Positions 15,745 through 25,653 of a stretch of DNA of 64,000 nucleotides are shown here, piece after piece. The position numbers and the translations under genes are program-made. Each line of letters starts with the position of its first letter. The stretch's first letter is position 1. The stretch is from NCBI GenBank assembly GCA_030583605.1, contig CP129466.1, positions 1,805,001 to 1,869,000 of the forward strand, read 5' to 3'. The DNA is from Gammaproteobacteria bacterium. GTDB lineage: Bacteria > Pseudomonadota > Gammaproteobacteria > Steroidobacterales > GCA-2729495. A model generated the notes under the pieces. It was not told the origin of the DNA and searched no databases. It worked only from the letters and a program-made list of their open reading frames with translations.

Positions 15745-18561
15745 ATGAGTCAATCGCTGCAGGACTACTACCAGAGTTCCCCTCTCTTCGGTTCCAACGC
15801 GCCTTACGTGGAGCAGCTCTACGAGGCGTTCCAGCTCGATCCGGCCTCTGTGCCGGCGAACTGGCAGGCGTTTTTCCGTTCGATGGGCTCCCCGCCACGC
15901 GCCGTGACACCACGCCCGGCGGTCGCGGCGCGCCCGGGTGCCATGCCGGTGGTGCCGCTGCCGGCGCGTCCGGGCGATGCCCGCACCGAGAAGCAGGCCG
16001 CCGTTGCGCGCCTGATCCAGGTCTACAGCCAGCGCGGTCACCAGATCGCCGATCTCGATCCGCTCGGCATGGCGGAGCGCCACGTCCCCGACGTGCTGCG
16101 ACTGGAATCGATCGGCCTCGGCGTGGCCGACATGGACACGGTGTTCTACAGCACCGGTATCACGAGCACCGGTGGCGCGCCGCTGCGCCTGAAGGACATC
16201 CTGGACCTGCTGCGGCGGATCTACTCGGGCAAGGTCGGCGCGGAGTATGCCCATGTCTCCAGTGAGCAGGAGCGCCAGTGGCTGCGCGAGCGACTCGAGC
16301 ACGCCATGCTCGGCGATCCCTTCGGCGTGGCGGAACGGCGCCAGATCCTCGCGCAGCTCACGGCCGCCGAGGGCATCGAGCGCTACCTGCATACGCGCTA
16401 TGTCGGGCAGAAGCGTTTTTCCCTCGAAGGCGGCGACACGCTCATACCGATGCTGGATGACCTGATCCAGCAGGGCGGCTCCGGCGGGTTGCAGGAGATC
16501 GTGATCGGCATGGCGCACCGCGGGCGCATCAACGTGCTGGTGAACGTGCTCGGCAAGGCTCCGCAGGCGCTGTTTCGCGAGTTCGAGGGCAAGCAGCAGC
16601 CGGAGGCCATGAGCGGCTCCGGCGACGTGAAATACCACATGGGTTTCTCCTCGGACATTCGCACGCCGGGCGGCAACGTGCACGTGACCCTGGCGTTCAA
16701 CCCCTCGCACCTGGAGATCGTCAACCCGGTGGTGGAGGGCTCGGTGCGGGCACGTCAGGATCGCCGCGGCGATGCCACGGGTGCGGAGGTGCTGCCCGTG
16801 CTCATCCACGGCGATGCCGCCTTCGCCTGCCAGGGCGTGGTGACCGAGACGCTGCAGTTGTCGCAGGCGCGCGGTTTCACCACCGGCGGCACCGTGCACC
16901 TGATCGTGAACAACCAGGTGGGCTTCACCATCAGCGATCCGCGCGACGCACGCTCGACACCTAATTGCAGCGACGTCGCCAAGATGATCGAAGCGCCGGT
17001 GTTCCACGTGAACGCGGACGACCCGGAAGCCGCGGTGCTGGTGATGCGGCTCGCCCTCGATTACCGGCAGCGCTTCCGCAAGGACGTGGTGGTGGATCTC
17101 GTCTGCTACCGCCGGCATGGGCACAACGAGGCCGACGATCCCTCCGCGACCCAGCCGCGGATGTACCAGGTGATCCGCAAGCACCCGACGACCCGCCAGA
17201 TATACCTGCGCGGCCTGGTCGAGTCGGGCGTGATCGAGGCGAGCGAAGCCGAGCGCATGGCCGAGAACTACCGTGACCGCGTGGACCAGGGCCAGCCCCT
17301 GCCACAGGCGGTGCTCGGCCAGATCGGCAACGAGTTCACCCGCGACTGGATCCGCCACCGCAAGGCCGACTGGAACGAATCGGTCGCGACCGCGGTTTCC
17401 GCGGAGACCTGCGCCGAACTGGCGCGCGAGGTCGTGCACGTCCCGGCTGGTTTCACCCTGCACCCGCAGGTCAACCGCATCGTGCAGGATCGCGGCCGGA
17501 TGGCCACGGGCGAGCTGCCCATCGACTGGGGCTTCGCCGAGATGATGGCCTACGCAAGCCTGCTGAAAGAGGGCTACGGCGTGCGCCTCACCGGCCAGGA
17601 CAGCCGGCGCGGAACCTTTTTCCATCGCCACGCGGTATTGCACGACCAGGCGACGGGCGAAACGCACGTGCTGCTCGGCAATCTCGCGGAGCGGCGCGCC
17701 GCCCTGACCATCACCGATTCGCTGCTCTCCGAAGAGGCAGTGCTCGGCTTCGAGTACGGCTATGCGACCACGGAGCCGCGGTGCCTCGTCATCTGGGAGG
17801 CGCAGTTCGGTGACTTCGTGAACGGCGCGCAGGTGGTGATCGACCAGTTCATCAGCTCGGGTGAGGCGAAGTGGGGGCGGCTGTGCGGGCTCACGCTGTT
17901 CCTGCCGCACGGCCAGGAAGGGCAGGGGCCGGAACATTCCTCGGCGCGCCTCGAGCGGTTCCTGCAGTTGTGTGCCGAGCTGAACATGCAGGTCTGCGTG
18001 CCCTCGACCCCGGCGCAGGTCTTCCACCTGCTGCGCCGGCAGATGCTGCACGACCTGCGCAAGCCCTTGATCGTGATGACGCCGAAGAGCCTGTTGCGCC
18101 ACCGCCTGGCCAGCTCGCCGCTGGCCGAGCTGAGCCGCGGCCGCTTCCAGGTAGTGCTGCCGGAGGTGGACACGCTCGATCCGGCAGCGGTGCGCCGCGT
18201 GGTCGCCTGCAGCGGCAAGGTGTATTACGACCTGCTGGAGGCGCGCCGCACGCACAAGCTCGCCGGGGTTGCGCTGATCCGCGTGGAGCAGCTCTACCCG
18301 TTCCCGGCGCGCGAGTTTGCCGGTGCGCTGGCGCTGTATCCGGCCGCGAAGGAGATCGTCTGGTGCCAGGAGGAGCCGCAGAACCAGGGCGCCTGGTACC
18401 AGATCCGGCACCGGCTGCAGGAGCCGCTCGCGGCCGGCCAGGAATTGTTCTACGCGGGTCGCGCGGCAGCTGCGGCGCCCGCACCGGGCGTCTTTCAGGT
18501 ACATGTTTACCAACAGCAGATGTTGGTGGACACTGCGCTTGGCGTCAGCGGCGGCTCGTGA
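15745..18561 (+). CDS. sucA: 2-oxoglutarate dehydrogenase E1 component
   Basis: Thiamine-diphosphate decarboxylase subunit of the 2-oxoglutarate dehydrogenase complex, converting 2-oxoglutarate into succinyl-dihydrolipoyl-E2 and CO2 in the TCA cycle. The 938 residues start with the conserved N-terminal helix (DYYQSSPLFGSNAPYVEQLY) that binds E2. They also contain IGMAHRGRINVL, FNPSHLEIVNPV, HGDAAFACQGVV and the C-terminal WEAQFGDFVNGAQ. A -10-like TATCAT lies at about 15708. sucB follows 36 bases on and lpdA after that, so all three complex components are encoded together. Confidence 0.98.
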   Translation: MSQSLQDYYQSSPLFGSNAPYVEQLYEAFQLDPASVPANWQAFFRSMGSPPRAVTPRPAVAARPGAMPVVPLPARPGDARTEKQAAVARLIQVYSQRGHQIADLDPLGMAERHVPDVLRLESIGLGVADMDTVFYSTGITSTGGAPLRLKDILDLLRRIYSGKVGAEYAHVSSEQERQWLRERLEHAMLGDPFGVAERRQILAQLTAAEGIERYLHTRYVGQKRFSLEGGDTLIPMLDDLIQQGGSGGLQEIVIGMAHRGRINVLVNVLGKAPQALFREFEGKQQPEAMSGSGDVKYHMGFSSDIRTPGGNVHVTLAFNPSHLEIVNPVVEGSVRARQDRRGDATGAEVLPVLIHGDAAFACQGVVTETLQLSQARGFTTGGTVHLIVNNQVGFTISDPRDARSTPNCSDVAKMIEAPVFHVNADDPEAAVLVMRLALDYRQRFRKDVVVDLVCYRRHGHNEADDPSATQPRMYQVIRKHPTTRQIYLRGLVESGVIEASEAERMAENYRDRVDQGQPLPQAVLGQIGNEFTRDWIRHRKADWNESVATAVSAETCAELAREVVHVPAGFTLHPQVNRIVQDRGRMATGELPIDWGFAEMMAYASLLKEGYGVRLTGQDSRRGTFFHRHAVLHDQATGETHVLLGNLAERRAALTITDSLLSEEAVLGFEYGYATTEPRCLVIWEAQFGDFVNGAQVVIDQFISSGEAKWGRLCGLTLFLPHGQEGQGPEHSSARLERFLQLCAELNMQVCVPSTPAQVFHLLRRQMLHDLRKPLIVMTPKSLLRHRLASSPLAELSRGRFQVVLPEVDTLDPAAVRRVVACSGKVYYDLLEARRTHKLAGVALIRVEQLYPFPAREFAGALALYPAAKEIVWCQEEPQNQGAWYQIRHRLQEPLAAGQELFYAGRAAAAAPAPGVFQVHVYQQQMLVDTALGVSGGS

Positions 18562-18597
18562 TGCGGCTGGTGGCGCCCAATTCGGAGAGTTGAATCC

Positions 18598-19857
18598 ATG
18601 GCCATCGAAGTCAAGGTTCCGCCGTTACCCGAATCGGTCGCCGATGCGACGCTGCTGGCCTGGCACAAGGCGCCGGGCGATGCGGTGGCGCGCGATGAGA
18701 GCCTGGTCGAACTCGAGACCGACAAAGTGGTGCTCGATGTGCCGGCGCCGATCAGCGGCATCCTCAAGGAGATTCGCGTGCCCAATGGCACGACGGTGCG
18801 CGCCGGCGAGTTGCTGGCCGTACTGGAGCCGGGCGAGGGCAAGGCGACCGGCGCTGCGCCCGCCGCGGCGAAAGCGCCGGCTGCAAGTGCTGCCAGGAAG
18901 GCGGTGCCTGCGACACCGCTGCCGCCCGCCGGGGCAACGCCGGCTGCGCCGCCAGCACAGGCGGCAGCTGGCCGGGCCGGCCCTGCAGCGCGACGCCTGG
19001 CTGCCGAAACGGGCGTCGATCCGGCGAGCATCGCCGGCAGCGGCCCGGGAGGGCGCGTGCTGAAAGCCGATGTCGCTGCGGTCACGGCGCCGGCAGCCGG
19101 ACGTGACGCGGCGGGCGCAGCGCCGGTCGCCCGCGCGCCGGCCACTGCGGGCAGCGAGCGCGAGGAGCGGCGGGTGCCGATGAGCCGCCTGCGGGCCCGC
19201 ATCGCGCAGCGCATGGTCGAGGCGCAGCACAACGCGGCGATGCTCACCACCTTCAACGAGATCGACCTGACCGAGGTGATCGGGCTGCGGGCCCGCTACC
19301 GGGACGCCTTCGAGGCGCAACATGGCGTCAAGCTCGGTTTCATGGCCTTTTTCGTCAAGGCTGCGATCGAGGCCTTGCGGCGGTTCCCGGTGGTCAATGC
19401 CTCGGTGGAGGGCAACGAGGTCATCTACCACGATTACTTCGACATCGGGATCGCGGTTTCGACCGAGCGCGGGCTGATCGTGCCGGTGGTGCGTGACGCC
19501 GACCGGCTGTCGTTCGGGCAGATCGAGGCAGGCATCGGCGAATACGGCCGCAAGGCGCGCGAGGGCACGATCGCCATGGAGGAGCTCACCGGTGGCACGT
19601 TCACCATCACCAACGGCGGCATCTTCGGGTCGCTGCTGTCCACGCCGATCCTCAATCCCCCCCAGAGCGCGATACTCGGCATGCACAAGATCCAGGAGCG
19701 CGCGGTGGTGACCGGGGGCGAGGTCAGGGCGCGGCCGATGATGTACGTGGCCCTTACCTACGACCATCGCATCATCGACGGTCGCGAAGCCGTGCAGTTC
19801 CTCGTCGCCGTCAAGGACGCGCTGGAGGATCCGGCGCGGCTGCTCCTGCAGGTCTAG
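18598..19857 (+). CDS. sucB: Dihydrolipoamide succinyltransferase (E2)
   Basis: Core subunit of the 2-oxoglutarate dehydrogenase complex, carrying the succinyl group on a lipoyl arm. Domains in order: one lipoyl domain with the modified lysine K43 ([13 protein letters not shown]), an Ala/Pro-rich linker, the E1/E3-binding domain at about residues 125-160 ([20 protein letters not shown]), a second linker, and the catalytic domain with H390 and D394 ([15 protein letters not shown]). The 419-residue length is usual. It lies between sucA and lpdA, with 28 bases to lpdA. Confidence 0.97.
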   Translation: MAIEVKVPPLPESVADATLLAWHKAPGDAVARDESLVELETDKVVLDVPAPISGILKEIRVPNGTTVRAGELLAVLEPGEGKATGAAPAAAKAPAASAARKAVPATPLPPAGATPAAPPAQAAAGRAGPAARRLAAETGVDPASIAGSGPGGRVLKADVAAVTAPAAGRDAAGAAPVARAPATAGSEREERRVPMSRLRARIAQRMVEAQHNAAMLTTFNEIDLTEVIGLRARYRDAFEAQHGVKLGFMAFFVKAAIEALRRFPVVNASVEGNEVIYHDYFDIGIAVSTERGLIVPVVRDADRLSFGQIEAGIGEYGRKAREGTIAMEELTGGTFTITNGGIFGSLLSTPILNPPQSAILGMHKIQERAVVTGGEVRARPMMYVALTYDHRIIDGREAVQFLVAVKDALEDPARLLLQV

Positions 19858-19885
19858 CAGGCTCTCAGCGATACGGAGCATCGGG

Positions 19886-21313
19886 ATGATCAGCAAGTTC
19901 GATGTCGTCGTGATCGGCGGCGGGCCCGCCGGTTACGTGGCCGCGATCCGCGCGGCCCAGAACGGGCTGGCCACCGCCTGCATCGATGCCTGGCGCACCC
20001 CGCAGGGCGAGCCCTCGCTCGGCGGCACCTGTCTGAATGCCGGGTGCATTCCTTCGAAAGCGCTGCTCGAGTCCTCCGAGCTCTATCACCGCGCGCAGCA
20101 TGAGCTGAAGAACCACGGCATTCGCCTCGGCGAGGTCGGCCTCGACCTCGGCGTGATGCAGTCGCGCAAGGCGGACATCGTTGCGCAGCTTTGCGGCGGC
20201 ATCCGGGCGCTGTTCCGGGCGAACGGCGTCACTTCGTTCGCCGGGCGCGGACACCTGTTGCCGGGAAACAAGGTCCGGTTCACGCCGCACGAGGGCGAAC
20301 CCGCGCTGCTCGAGAGTGAGCACGTCGTGCTCGCCACCGGTTCGACGCCGACCGCGCTGCCGTCGATTCCCTTCGACGGGAAGCAGGTGGTCGATTCCGA
20401 AACGGCGCTCGCGTTCGACGGCGTGCCGAAACGGCTCGGGGTCATCGGTGCCGGCGTGATCGGTCTCGAACTCGGCAGCGTCTGGCGCCGCCTCGGGGCG
20501 GAGGTGACGATTCTCGAGGCCATGGACCGGTTCCTGTTCATGGCGGATGCGCAGATCGCGCGCGAAGCGGAACGGCAGTTTCGCCGCCAGGGGCTGGATA
20601 TTCATCTCGGCGCGACCGTTCGCTCGGGCGAGGCCGGCGATGCCGGCGTGCGCCTGCGCTACGACGACCGCCAGGGCTCGCACGAACTCGTCGTGGACAA
20701 GGTCATCGTCGCGGTCGGCCGACGGCCCTGCACGGAGGGGTTGCTCGACCCGCTCGCAGGAGTTGCCCTCGACGAGCGCGGCTTCATCGAGGTGGACGCG
20801 CATTGCCGGACCTCGGCTGCAAACGTGTGGGCGGTCGGCGACGTGGTGCGCGGCCCCATGCTGGCGCACAAGGGCTCGGAGGAGGGCGTGATGGTGGCCG
20901 ACCTGATCGCGGGCCGTTACGGCCACGTCAATTACGGCGTGATTCCCTCCGTGATCTATACCGCCCCGGAAATCGCCTGGGTCGGACGCACCGAGGAGGA
21001 GCTGCGCGCTGCCGGTGTCCAGTACAAGGCGGGCGCCTTCAATTTCGCGGCGAGCGGCCGGGCCCGGGCGATGGACCAGGCAGCGGGCCTGGTGCGGATA
21101 CTCGCCGATGCGCAAAGCGATGTGATACTGGGCGTGCACATCGTCGGCCCGATGGCGGGCGAGCTGATTGCCGAGGCGGTGGTCGCCATGGAATTCCAGG
21201 CCACTGCGGAAGACCTGCAGCGGACCATTCACGCTCATCCGACGCTCGCCGAGGCGATCCACGAGGCGGCGCTCGCCACCGACAAACGGGCCCTGCACGC
21301 GGTCAATCGCTGA
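19886..21313 (+). CDS. lpdA: Dihydrolipoyl dehydrogenase (E3)
   Basis: FAD enzyme that reoxidises dihydrolipoamide and reduces NAD+. The 475 residues show the FAD-binding GGGPAGYVAAIRAA, the redox disulfide C49-C54 (GGTCLNAGCIPSKALL), the NAD-binding GAGVIGLELGSVWRRLG, and the C-terminal catalytic His-Glu in HAHPTLAEAIHEAAL. Its place behind sucAB shows it serves 2-oxoglutarate dehydrogenase; whether it also serves pyruvate dehydrogenase cannot be judged here. Downstream, 21314-21456 holds a likely -10 (TATCAT, about 21350) and TTGACA at 21428 ahead of yebC. Confidence 0.98.
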   Translation: MISKFDVVVIGGGPAGYVAAIRAAQNGLATACIDAWRTPQGEPSLGGTCLNAGCIPSKALLESSELYHRAQHELKNHGIRLGEVGLDLGVMQSRKADIVAQLCGGIRALFRANGVTSFAGRGHLLPGNKVRFTPHEGEPALLESEHVVLATGSTPTALPSIPFDGKQVVDSETALAFDGVPKRLGVIGAGVIGLELGSVWRRLGAEVTILEAMDRFLFMADAQIAREAERQFRRQGLDIHLGATVRSGEAGDAGVRLRYDDRQGSHELVVDKVIVAVGRRPCTEGLLDPLAGVALDERGFIEVDAHCRTSAANVWAVGDVVRGPMLAHKGSEEGVMVADLIAGRYGHVNYGVIPSVIYTAPEIAWVGRTEEELRAAGVQYKAGAFNFAASGRARAMDQAAGLVRILADAQSDVILGVHIVGPMAGELIAEAVVAMEFQATAEDLQRTIHAHPTLAEAIHEAALATDKRALHAVNR

Positions 21314-21456
21314 CCGGGGACCGCGTCCCCCTCCGGCGCCCATTCGCGCTATCATGCCTGCGGGTTGTTGTCGCGGGCCCCGCCATCGGTGGGTCTCCCG
21401 TATGTTTGCGCGGTTAACCCAGACTGATTGACAGCCCGTCGCGGGGCGGGTAGCGA

Positions 21457-22200
21457 ATGGCCGGTCACAGCAAGTGGGCGAATATCCAGCATCGCAAGGG
21501 CGCCCAGGACAAGAAGCGCGGCAAGGTCTTCAGCAAGCTGATCCGCGAGCTGACGATAGCCGCGCGTCTCGGCGGCAGCGATCCCACGGCCAATCCCCGG
21601 CTACGACTGGCGATCGACAAGGCCCGCAGCCAGAACCTGCCGAAGGACACGCTGGAGCGCGCGATCCAGCGCGGTGCGGGCCGGCTCGACGGGGCGCAGA
21701 TCGAGGAAGTGACCTATGAGGGCTACGGCCCGGGTGGCGCGGCGGTGATGGTTTCCTGCCTGACCGATAATCGCAATCGCACCGTGTCGGAGGTTCGGCA
21801 CGTGTTCGCGCGGCACGGCGGCAATCTCGGCGCCGACGGCTCGGTCGGCTACCTGTTCAACCGGGTCGGGTTGCTGAGCTTCACGGCAGGTACCGATGAG
21901 GAGAGCCTGCTTGCCGCCGCGCTCGATGCCGGAGCCGAAGATGTCGTGAACAGCGACGACGGTTCGATCGAGGTGCTGACCGATCCGGCGGATTTCGAGG
22001 CGGTGCGCGATGCGCTCGCGAAGCTGGAGTTCGTGCCGCAGCACGCCGAGGTGACGCTGCGTTCCGCGGTGAGCGCCCGGCTGGATCCGGATGCGGGCGC
22101 GCACATGCTGCGCCTGCTGGAAGATCTCGACGAACTGGACGACGTGCAGAACGTGTGCTCCAACGCGGATATCCCCGAGGAGGTCATCGCGCGGCTCTAG
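21457..22200 (+). CDS. yebC: YebC/PmpR family (TACO1) protein
   Basis: The 247 residues begin MAGHSKWANIQHRKGAQDKK, the fixed signature of the family, with EVTYEGYGPGGAA and RHGGNLGADGSVGYLF following. Family members were described as DNA-binding regulators (PmpR in Pseudomonas) and more recently as ribosome-associated factors easing translation of difficult motifs. The gene opens the yebC-ruvCAB block, 31 bases before ruvC. Confidence 0.95.
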   Translation: MAGHSKWANIQHRKGAQDKKRGKVFSKLIRELTIAARLGGSDPTANPRLRLAIDKARSQNLPKDTLERAIQRGAGRLDGAQIEEVTYEGYGPGGAAVMVSCLTDNRNRTVSEVRHVFARHGGNLGADGSVGYLFNRVGLLSFTAGTDEESLLAAALDAGAEDVVNSDDGSIEVLTDPADFEAVRDALAKLEFVPQHAEVTLRSAVSARLDPDAGAHMLRLLEDLDELDDVQNVCSNADIPEEVIARL

Positions 22201-22231
22201 CGTTGCCTGCGGGCAGCCGCCTGTAACCGAC

Positions 22232-22756
22232 ATGGGGGAGTGGACTCGCATACTTGGCATCGACCCGGGCTCGCGCGTGACCGGGTTCGGCTGCATCGAG
22301 AGCAACGGTGCGGCATCCCGCTATGTCGCGAGCGGCTGCATCCGTACCGACGGCGCAGCGCTGCCGCCGCGATTGCGGGCGATTTTCGACGGGGTCCGCG
22401 CGCTGGTCGTGCAGCACCAGCCGCAGGAGATCGCGATCGAGCAGGTGTTCGTGCATCGCAATGCCGACAGCGCGCTCAAGCTCGGCCAGGCGCGTTCCGC
22501 CGCGATCTGCGCGACTTTCGGGCCGGGCGTGGCCGTGCACGAGTACGCGGCCCGGGCGGTGAAGCAGGCCGTGGTCGGACGTGGCGGGGCGGACAAGGCG
22601 CAGGTCCAGCACATGGTGCGCGCGCTGCTCCGCCTGACTACCCCGCTGCTGGCCGACGAGGCTGATGCGCTCGCCGTTGCCCTGTGCCACGCGCACAGCC
22701 GGCCGCTGGCGGCGCGACTGGCGGCAGTGTCCGGCCTGCGGGTGGTGCGCGGATGA
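22232..22756 (+). CDS. ruvC: Crossover junction endodeoxyribonuclease
   Basis: RuvC cuts Holliday junctions resolved after RuvAB branch migration. The 174 residues hold the acidic catalytic residues in LGIDPGSRVTGFG, IAIEQVF and DEADALAVALCHAH. The ATG at 22232 starts MGEWTRILGIDPG; longer in-frame starts overlap yebC and are not conserved. The stop overlaps the ruvA start (ATGA, 22753-22756), typical of coupled translation. Confidence 0.97.
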   Translation: MGEWTRILGIDPGSRVTGFGCIESNGAASRYVASGCIRTDGAALPPRLRAIFDGVRALVVQHQPQEIAIEQVFVHRNADSALKLGQARSAAICATFGPGVAVHEYAARAVKQAVVGRGGADKAQVQHMVRALLRLTTPLLADEADALAVALCHAHSRPLAARLAAVSGLRVVRG

Positions 22757-23370
22757 TCGGCTTTCTGCGAGGGGTGCTGGTGCACAAGGAGCCGCCGCAG
22801 CTCGTGCTCGAGGTCGGCGGCGTCGGTTACGAGGTGGAGGCGCCGATGTCTACCTGGACGCGCCTGCCGGCGCTTGGCGAGGAAGTGCAATTGCGCACGC
22901 ATCTGGTGATCCGCGAGGACCAGCACCTGCTCTTCGGGTTCGGGACGGAGGCCGAGCGGCGTCTGTTCCGGGACCTGCTGAAGGTGAGCGGAGTGGGGGC
23001 GCGCATCGCGCTGGGTGTGCTGTCCGGAATCAGCGTGGAGGGTTTCGTGCGCTGCGTGCAGACGAGCGACATCGCCGCGTTGGTCAAGCTGCCCGGCGTC
23101 GGCCGCCGCACTGCCGAGCGTCTGGTCGTCGAGTTGCGCGAACGGGTCGAGCAGATGGCTGCCGCTGGCATCGTGGCGGCGGTGCCAATCCCGGCGGCGA
23201 CCGCTCCTGCGACGCCGGAGAACGAGGTGCTCGATGCGCTCCTGGGGTTGGGCTACAAGCCCGCGGAGGCACGCCGCATGCTCGAGCAGGCGCGCCCGGC
23301 GGGAGCGGACACGGCGGAACTGCTGCGCGCCGCGCTCAGGGCCGCGGCGCCACAGGGCCGCGGCGGCTGA
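22753..23370 (+). CDS. ruvA: Holliday junction branch migration protein RuvA
   Basis: RuvA tetramers bind the four-way junction and load RuvB. The 205 residues start MIGFLRGVLVHKEPPQLVLE and contain the two helix-hairpin-helix motifs (LLKVSGVGARIALGVLSG; LVKLPGVGRRTAERLVVEL) and a C-terminal RuvB-binding domain (ENEVLDALLGLGYKPAEARR). The start ATG overlaps the ruvC stop. Three bases separate it from ruvB. Confidence 0.97.
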   Translation: MIGFLRGVLVHKEPPQLVLEVGGVGYEVEAPMSTWTRLPALGEEVQLRTHLVIREDQHLLFGFGTEAERRLFRDLLKVSGVGARIALGVLSGISVEGFVRCVQTSDIAALVKLPGVGRRTAERLVVELRERVEQMAAAGIVAAVPIPAATAPATPENEVLDALLGLGYKPAEARRMLEQARPAGADTAELLRAALRAAAPQGRGG

Positions 23371-23373
23371 GTC

Positions 23374-24468
23374 ATGAGCGAACCGGACCGCCTCGTGTCG
23401 AATGTTGTCCGCCCGGAGGAGGAGGTCTCCGAGCGCGCCATCCGGCCGCGCAGCCTCGGGGAGTACATCGGCCAGGCGGCGGTCAAGCGGCAGATGCAGA
23501 TATTCGTGCAGGCGGCCCGCCAGCGCGACGAGGCGCTCGACCATGTGCTGATTTTCGGGCCGCCCGGGCTCGGCAAGACCACGCTCGCCCACATCGTCTC
23601 GAACGAACTCGGCGTCAATCTGCGCCACTCCTCGGGCCCGGTGCTGGAACGGCCCGGCGACCTTGCGGCGCTGTTGACCAACCTTGAGCCGCGCGATGTG
23701 CTCTTCGTGGACGAGATTCACCGCCTGAGCCCCGTGGTCGAGGAAGTTCTCTACCCGGCGATGGAGGATTTCCAGCTCGACATCATGATCGGCGAGGGGC
23801 CGGCGGCGCGCTCGATCAAGCTCGACCTGCCGCCGTTTACGCTGGTCGGCGCGACGACGCGGGCGGGGCTCCTGACGTCGCCGCTGCGCGACCGCTTCGG
23901 AATCGTGCAGCGGCTCGAGTTCTACAGCGACGACGAACTGCTGGAAATCGTGCTGCGCTCGGCGCGCATCCTCCAGGTCGCCATCGAGGAGGCCGGAGCG
24001 CGCCTGATCGCAACGCGTGCGCGGGGCACGCCGCGGATCGCCAATCGCCTGCTGCGCCGGGCGCGGGACTACGCCGAGGTTAAGGGCAGTGGTCGGGTCG
24101 ACGAGGCGACCGCACGCGCTGCGATGGAGATGCTCGATGTCGATCCGAACGGTTTCGACGTCATGGATCGCCGCCTGCTGCTGACCATCATCGAGAATTT
24201 CGGCGGCGGCCCGGTCGGCATCGAATCGCTCGCGGCAGCCGTGAGCGAGGAGCGCGGCACGATCGAGGACGTGCTCGAGCCGTTCCTGATCCAGCGCGGC
24301 TTCCTGATGCGCACGCCCCGCGGCCGGATGGCGACCGCGCGCGCGTATCAGCATTTCGGCCTGCCGGTGCCGCGCAGCGCGCGGGAGTCATCGCTGTCGC
24401 TGTTCGAGGGCGACGCGGGACAGGGCGGCGAGCGTGAGAACCGGGGAACCATGAAGGATGGTGGGTGA
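23374..24468 (+). CDS. ruvB: Holliday junction DNA helicase RuvB
   Basis: AAA+ motor of branch migration. The 364 residues carry Walker A GPPGLGKT (about 63-70), Walker B LFVDEIH, the sensor [18 protein letters not shown], and the C-terminal winged helix ending [16 protein letters not shown] tail of about 30 residues after that is longer than usual and Gly/Glu-rich. The stop lies six bases before tolQ. Confidence 0.97.
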   Translation: MSEPDRLVSNVVRPEEEVSERAIRPRSLGEYIGQAAVKRQMQIFVQAARQRDEALDHVLIFGPPGLGKTTLAHIVSNELGVNLRHSSGPVLERPGDLAALLTNLEPRDVLFVDEIHRLSPVVEEVLYPAMEDFQLDIMIGEGPAARSIKLDLPPFTLVGATTRAGLLTSPLRDRFGIVQRLEFYSDDELLEIVLRSARILQVAIEEAGARLIATRARGTPRIANRLLRRARDYAEVKGSGRVDEATARAAMEMLDVDPNGFDVMDRRLLLTIIENFGGGPVGIESLAAAVSEERGTIEDVLEPFLIQRGFLMRTPRGRMATARAYQHFGLPVPRSARESSLSLFEGDAGQGGERENRGTMKDGG

Positions 24469-24474
24469 CATCGG

Positions 24475-25176
24475 ATGACGGCGAATCATTCTTTTATCGA
24501 ACTGATGATGGGCGCGAGCTTTATCGTGCAACTCGTCATGTTGCTGCTGCTGGTGGCCTCTGTGACCTCCTGGGCGATCATCCTGCGCAAGCGGCGCGTG
24601 CTGCGTGAGGCGACCGCGGGCTCGGATGCATTCGAGACGACCTTCTGGTCGGGCGGCGACCTGACCTCGATCTACCGCGACGTGACGCGCGACGGCGTCG
24701 CGCCGACCGACATGGCTGGCCTGTTCGAGGCCGGGTTCCGGGAGTTTCGTCGCCTGACTCAGCAGCCGGGGCTCGGCGCGGAGCAGATCCTGCAGGGCTG
24801 CCACCGGGCGATGCGCGTGGCGCAGCTGCGGGAAATGGACCGGCTGGAGCAGAGCCTTGCGACGCTCGCGACCATTGGTTCCACCAGCCCGTACGTCGGC
24901 CTGTTCGGCACGGTGTGGGGCATCATGAATTCCTTCCAGGCGATCGGGAACGTGCAATCGGCGACGCTGGCGATGGTGGCGCCGGGCATTTCCGAAGCGC
25001 TGATCGCCACGGCGATGGGGCTGTTTGCGGCGATTCCCGCGGTGATTGCCTACAACCGCTACGCCGACAAGGTCACGCGCCTGGAGGTGCGGTTCGACGC
25101 ATTCACCGAGGAATTCGCGGCGATCCTGCAGCGACATGCGCACGCGCGGGTCAAGGAACCCCGCGAGGAGCGCTAG
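24475..25176 (+). CDS. tolQ: Tol-Pal system proton channel subunit TolQ
   Basis: Inner-membrane protein of the ExbB/MotA/TolQ family that, with TolR, uses the proton-motive force to energise TolA during envelope constriction. The 233 residues have an N-terminal helix (FIVQLVMLLLLVASVTSWAI) and two C-terminal helices, with the family segments IGSTSPYVGLFGTVWGIMNS and APGISEALIATAMGLFAAIPA. The ybgC thioesterase that usually precedes tolQ is not here; ruvB is directly upstream. Confidence 0.97.
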   Translation: MTANHSFIELMMGASFIVQLVMLLLLVASVTSWAIILRKRRVLREATAGSDAFETTFWSGGDLTSIYRDVTRDGVAPTDMAGLFEAGFREFRRLTQQPGLGAEQILQGCHRAMRVAQLREMDRLEQSLATLATIGSTSPYVGLFGTVWGIMNSFQAIGNVQSATLAMVAPGISEALIATAMGLFAAIPAVIAYNRYADKVTRLEVRFDAFTEEFAAILQRHAHARVKEPREER

Positions 25177-25638
25177 ATGGCCATGCGAGCGAACCGCAAG
25201 CGCCGCCTGATGGGCGAGATCAACGTCGTTCCCTACATCGACGTCATGCTGGTGCTGCTGATCATTTTCATGGTCACGGCGCCGCTGCTCACGCAGGGTA
25301 TCGAGGTGGAGCTGCCGAAGGCGGCGGCCGAGCCCCTTGATGCCGGCAAGGACGACGAGCCGCTGGTCCTGTCGGTGGACGCGGCGGGACGGTTTTTCCT
25401 CAACATCGGCGATGACGAGGATGCGCCGATAGACGCCGAGCGTGTCGTGAGCCTCGCCTCGGCGGTGTTGCGGCGCAAGCCGGCGACACCGGTGCTCGTG
25501 AAGGCCGATCAGAAGGTCGCTTACGGGCGCGTGGTAGAAGCCATGGTCCTGCTGCAGGAAGCGGGCGCCGCCAAGGTCGGCTTCCTGACCGATCCGCCGG
25601 ACACCCGCCGCCGTCCGTCGGGGCGTGGCGTGACCTGA
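25177..25638 (+). CDS. tolR: Tol-Pal system protein TolR
   Basis: ExbD/TolR partner of TolQ. The 153 residues start with the single transmembrane anchor region INVVPYIDVMLVLLIIFMVT, including the conserved Asp (YIDVM) of the proton path, followed by a periplasmic domain with VLVKADQKVAYGRVVEAM. The ATG directly follows the tolQ stop with no gap. Confidence 0.97.
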   Translation: MAMRANRKRRLMGEINVVPYIDVMLVLLIIFMVTAPLLTQGIEVELPKAAAEPLDAGKDDEPLVLSVDAAGRFFLNIGDDEDAPIDAERVVSLASAVLRRKPATPVLVKADQKVAYGRVVEAMVLLQEAGAAKVGFLTDPPDTRRRPSGRGVT

Positions 25639-25653
25639 GCCGGCCATCGTCCG

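Noticed and set aside
15424..18513. Open frame of about 1030 codons antisense to sucA
   Set aside because: Its composition is that of a high-GC shadow of sucA; no domain is recognisable, and the sense frame is a certain gene.
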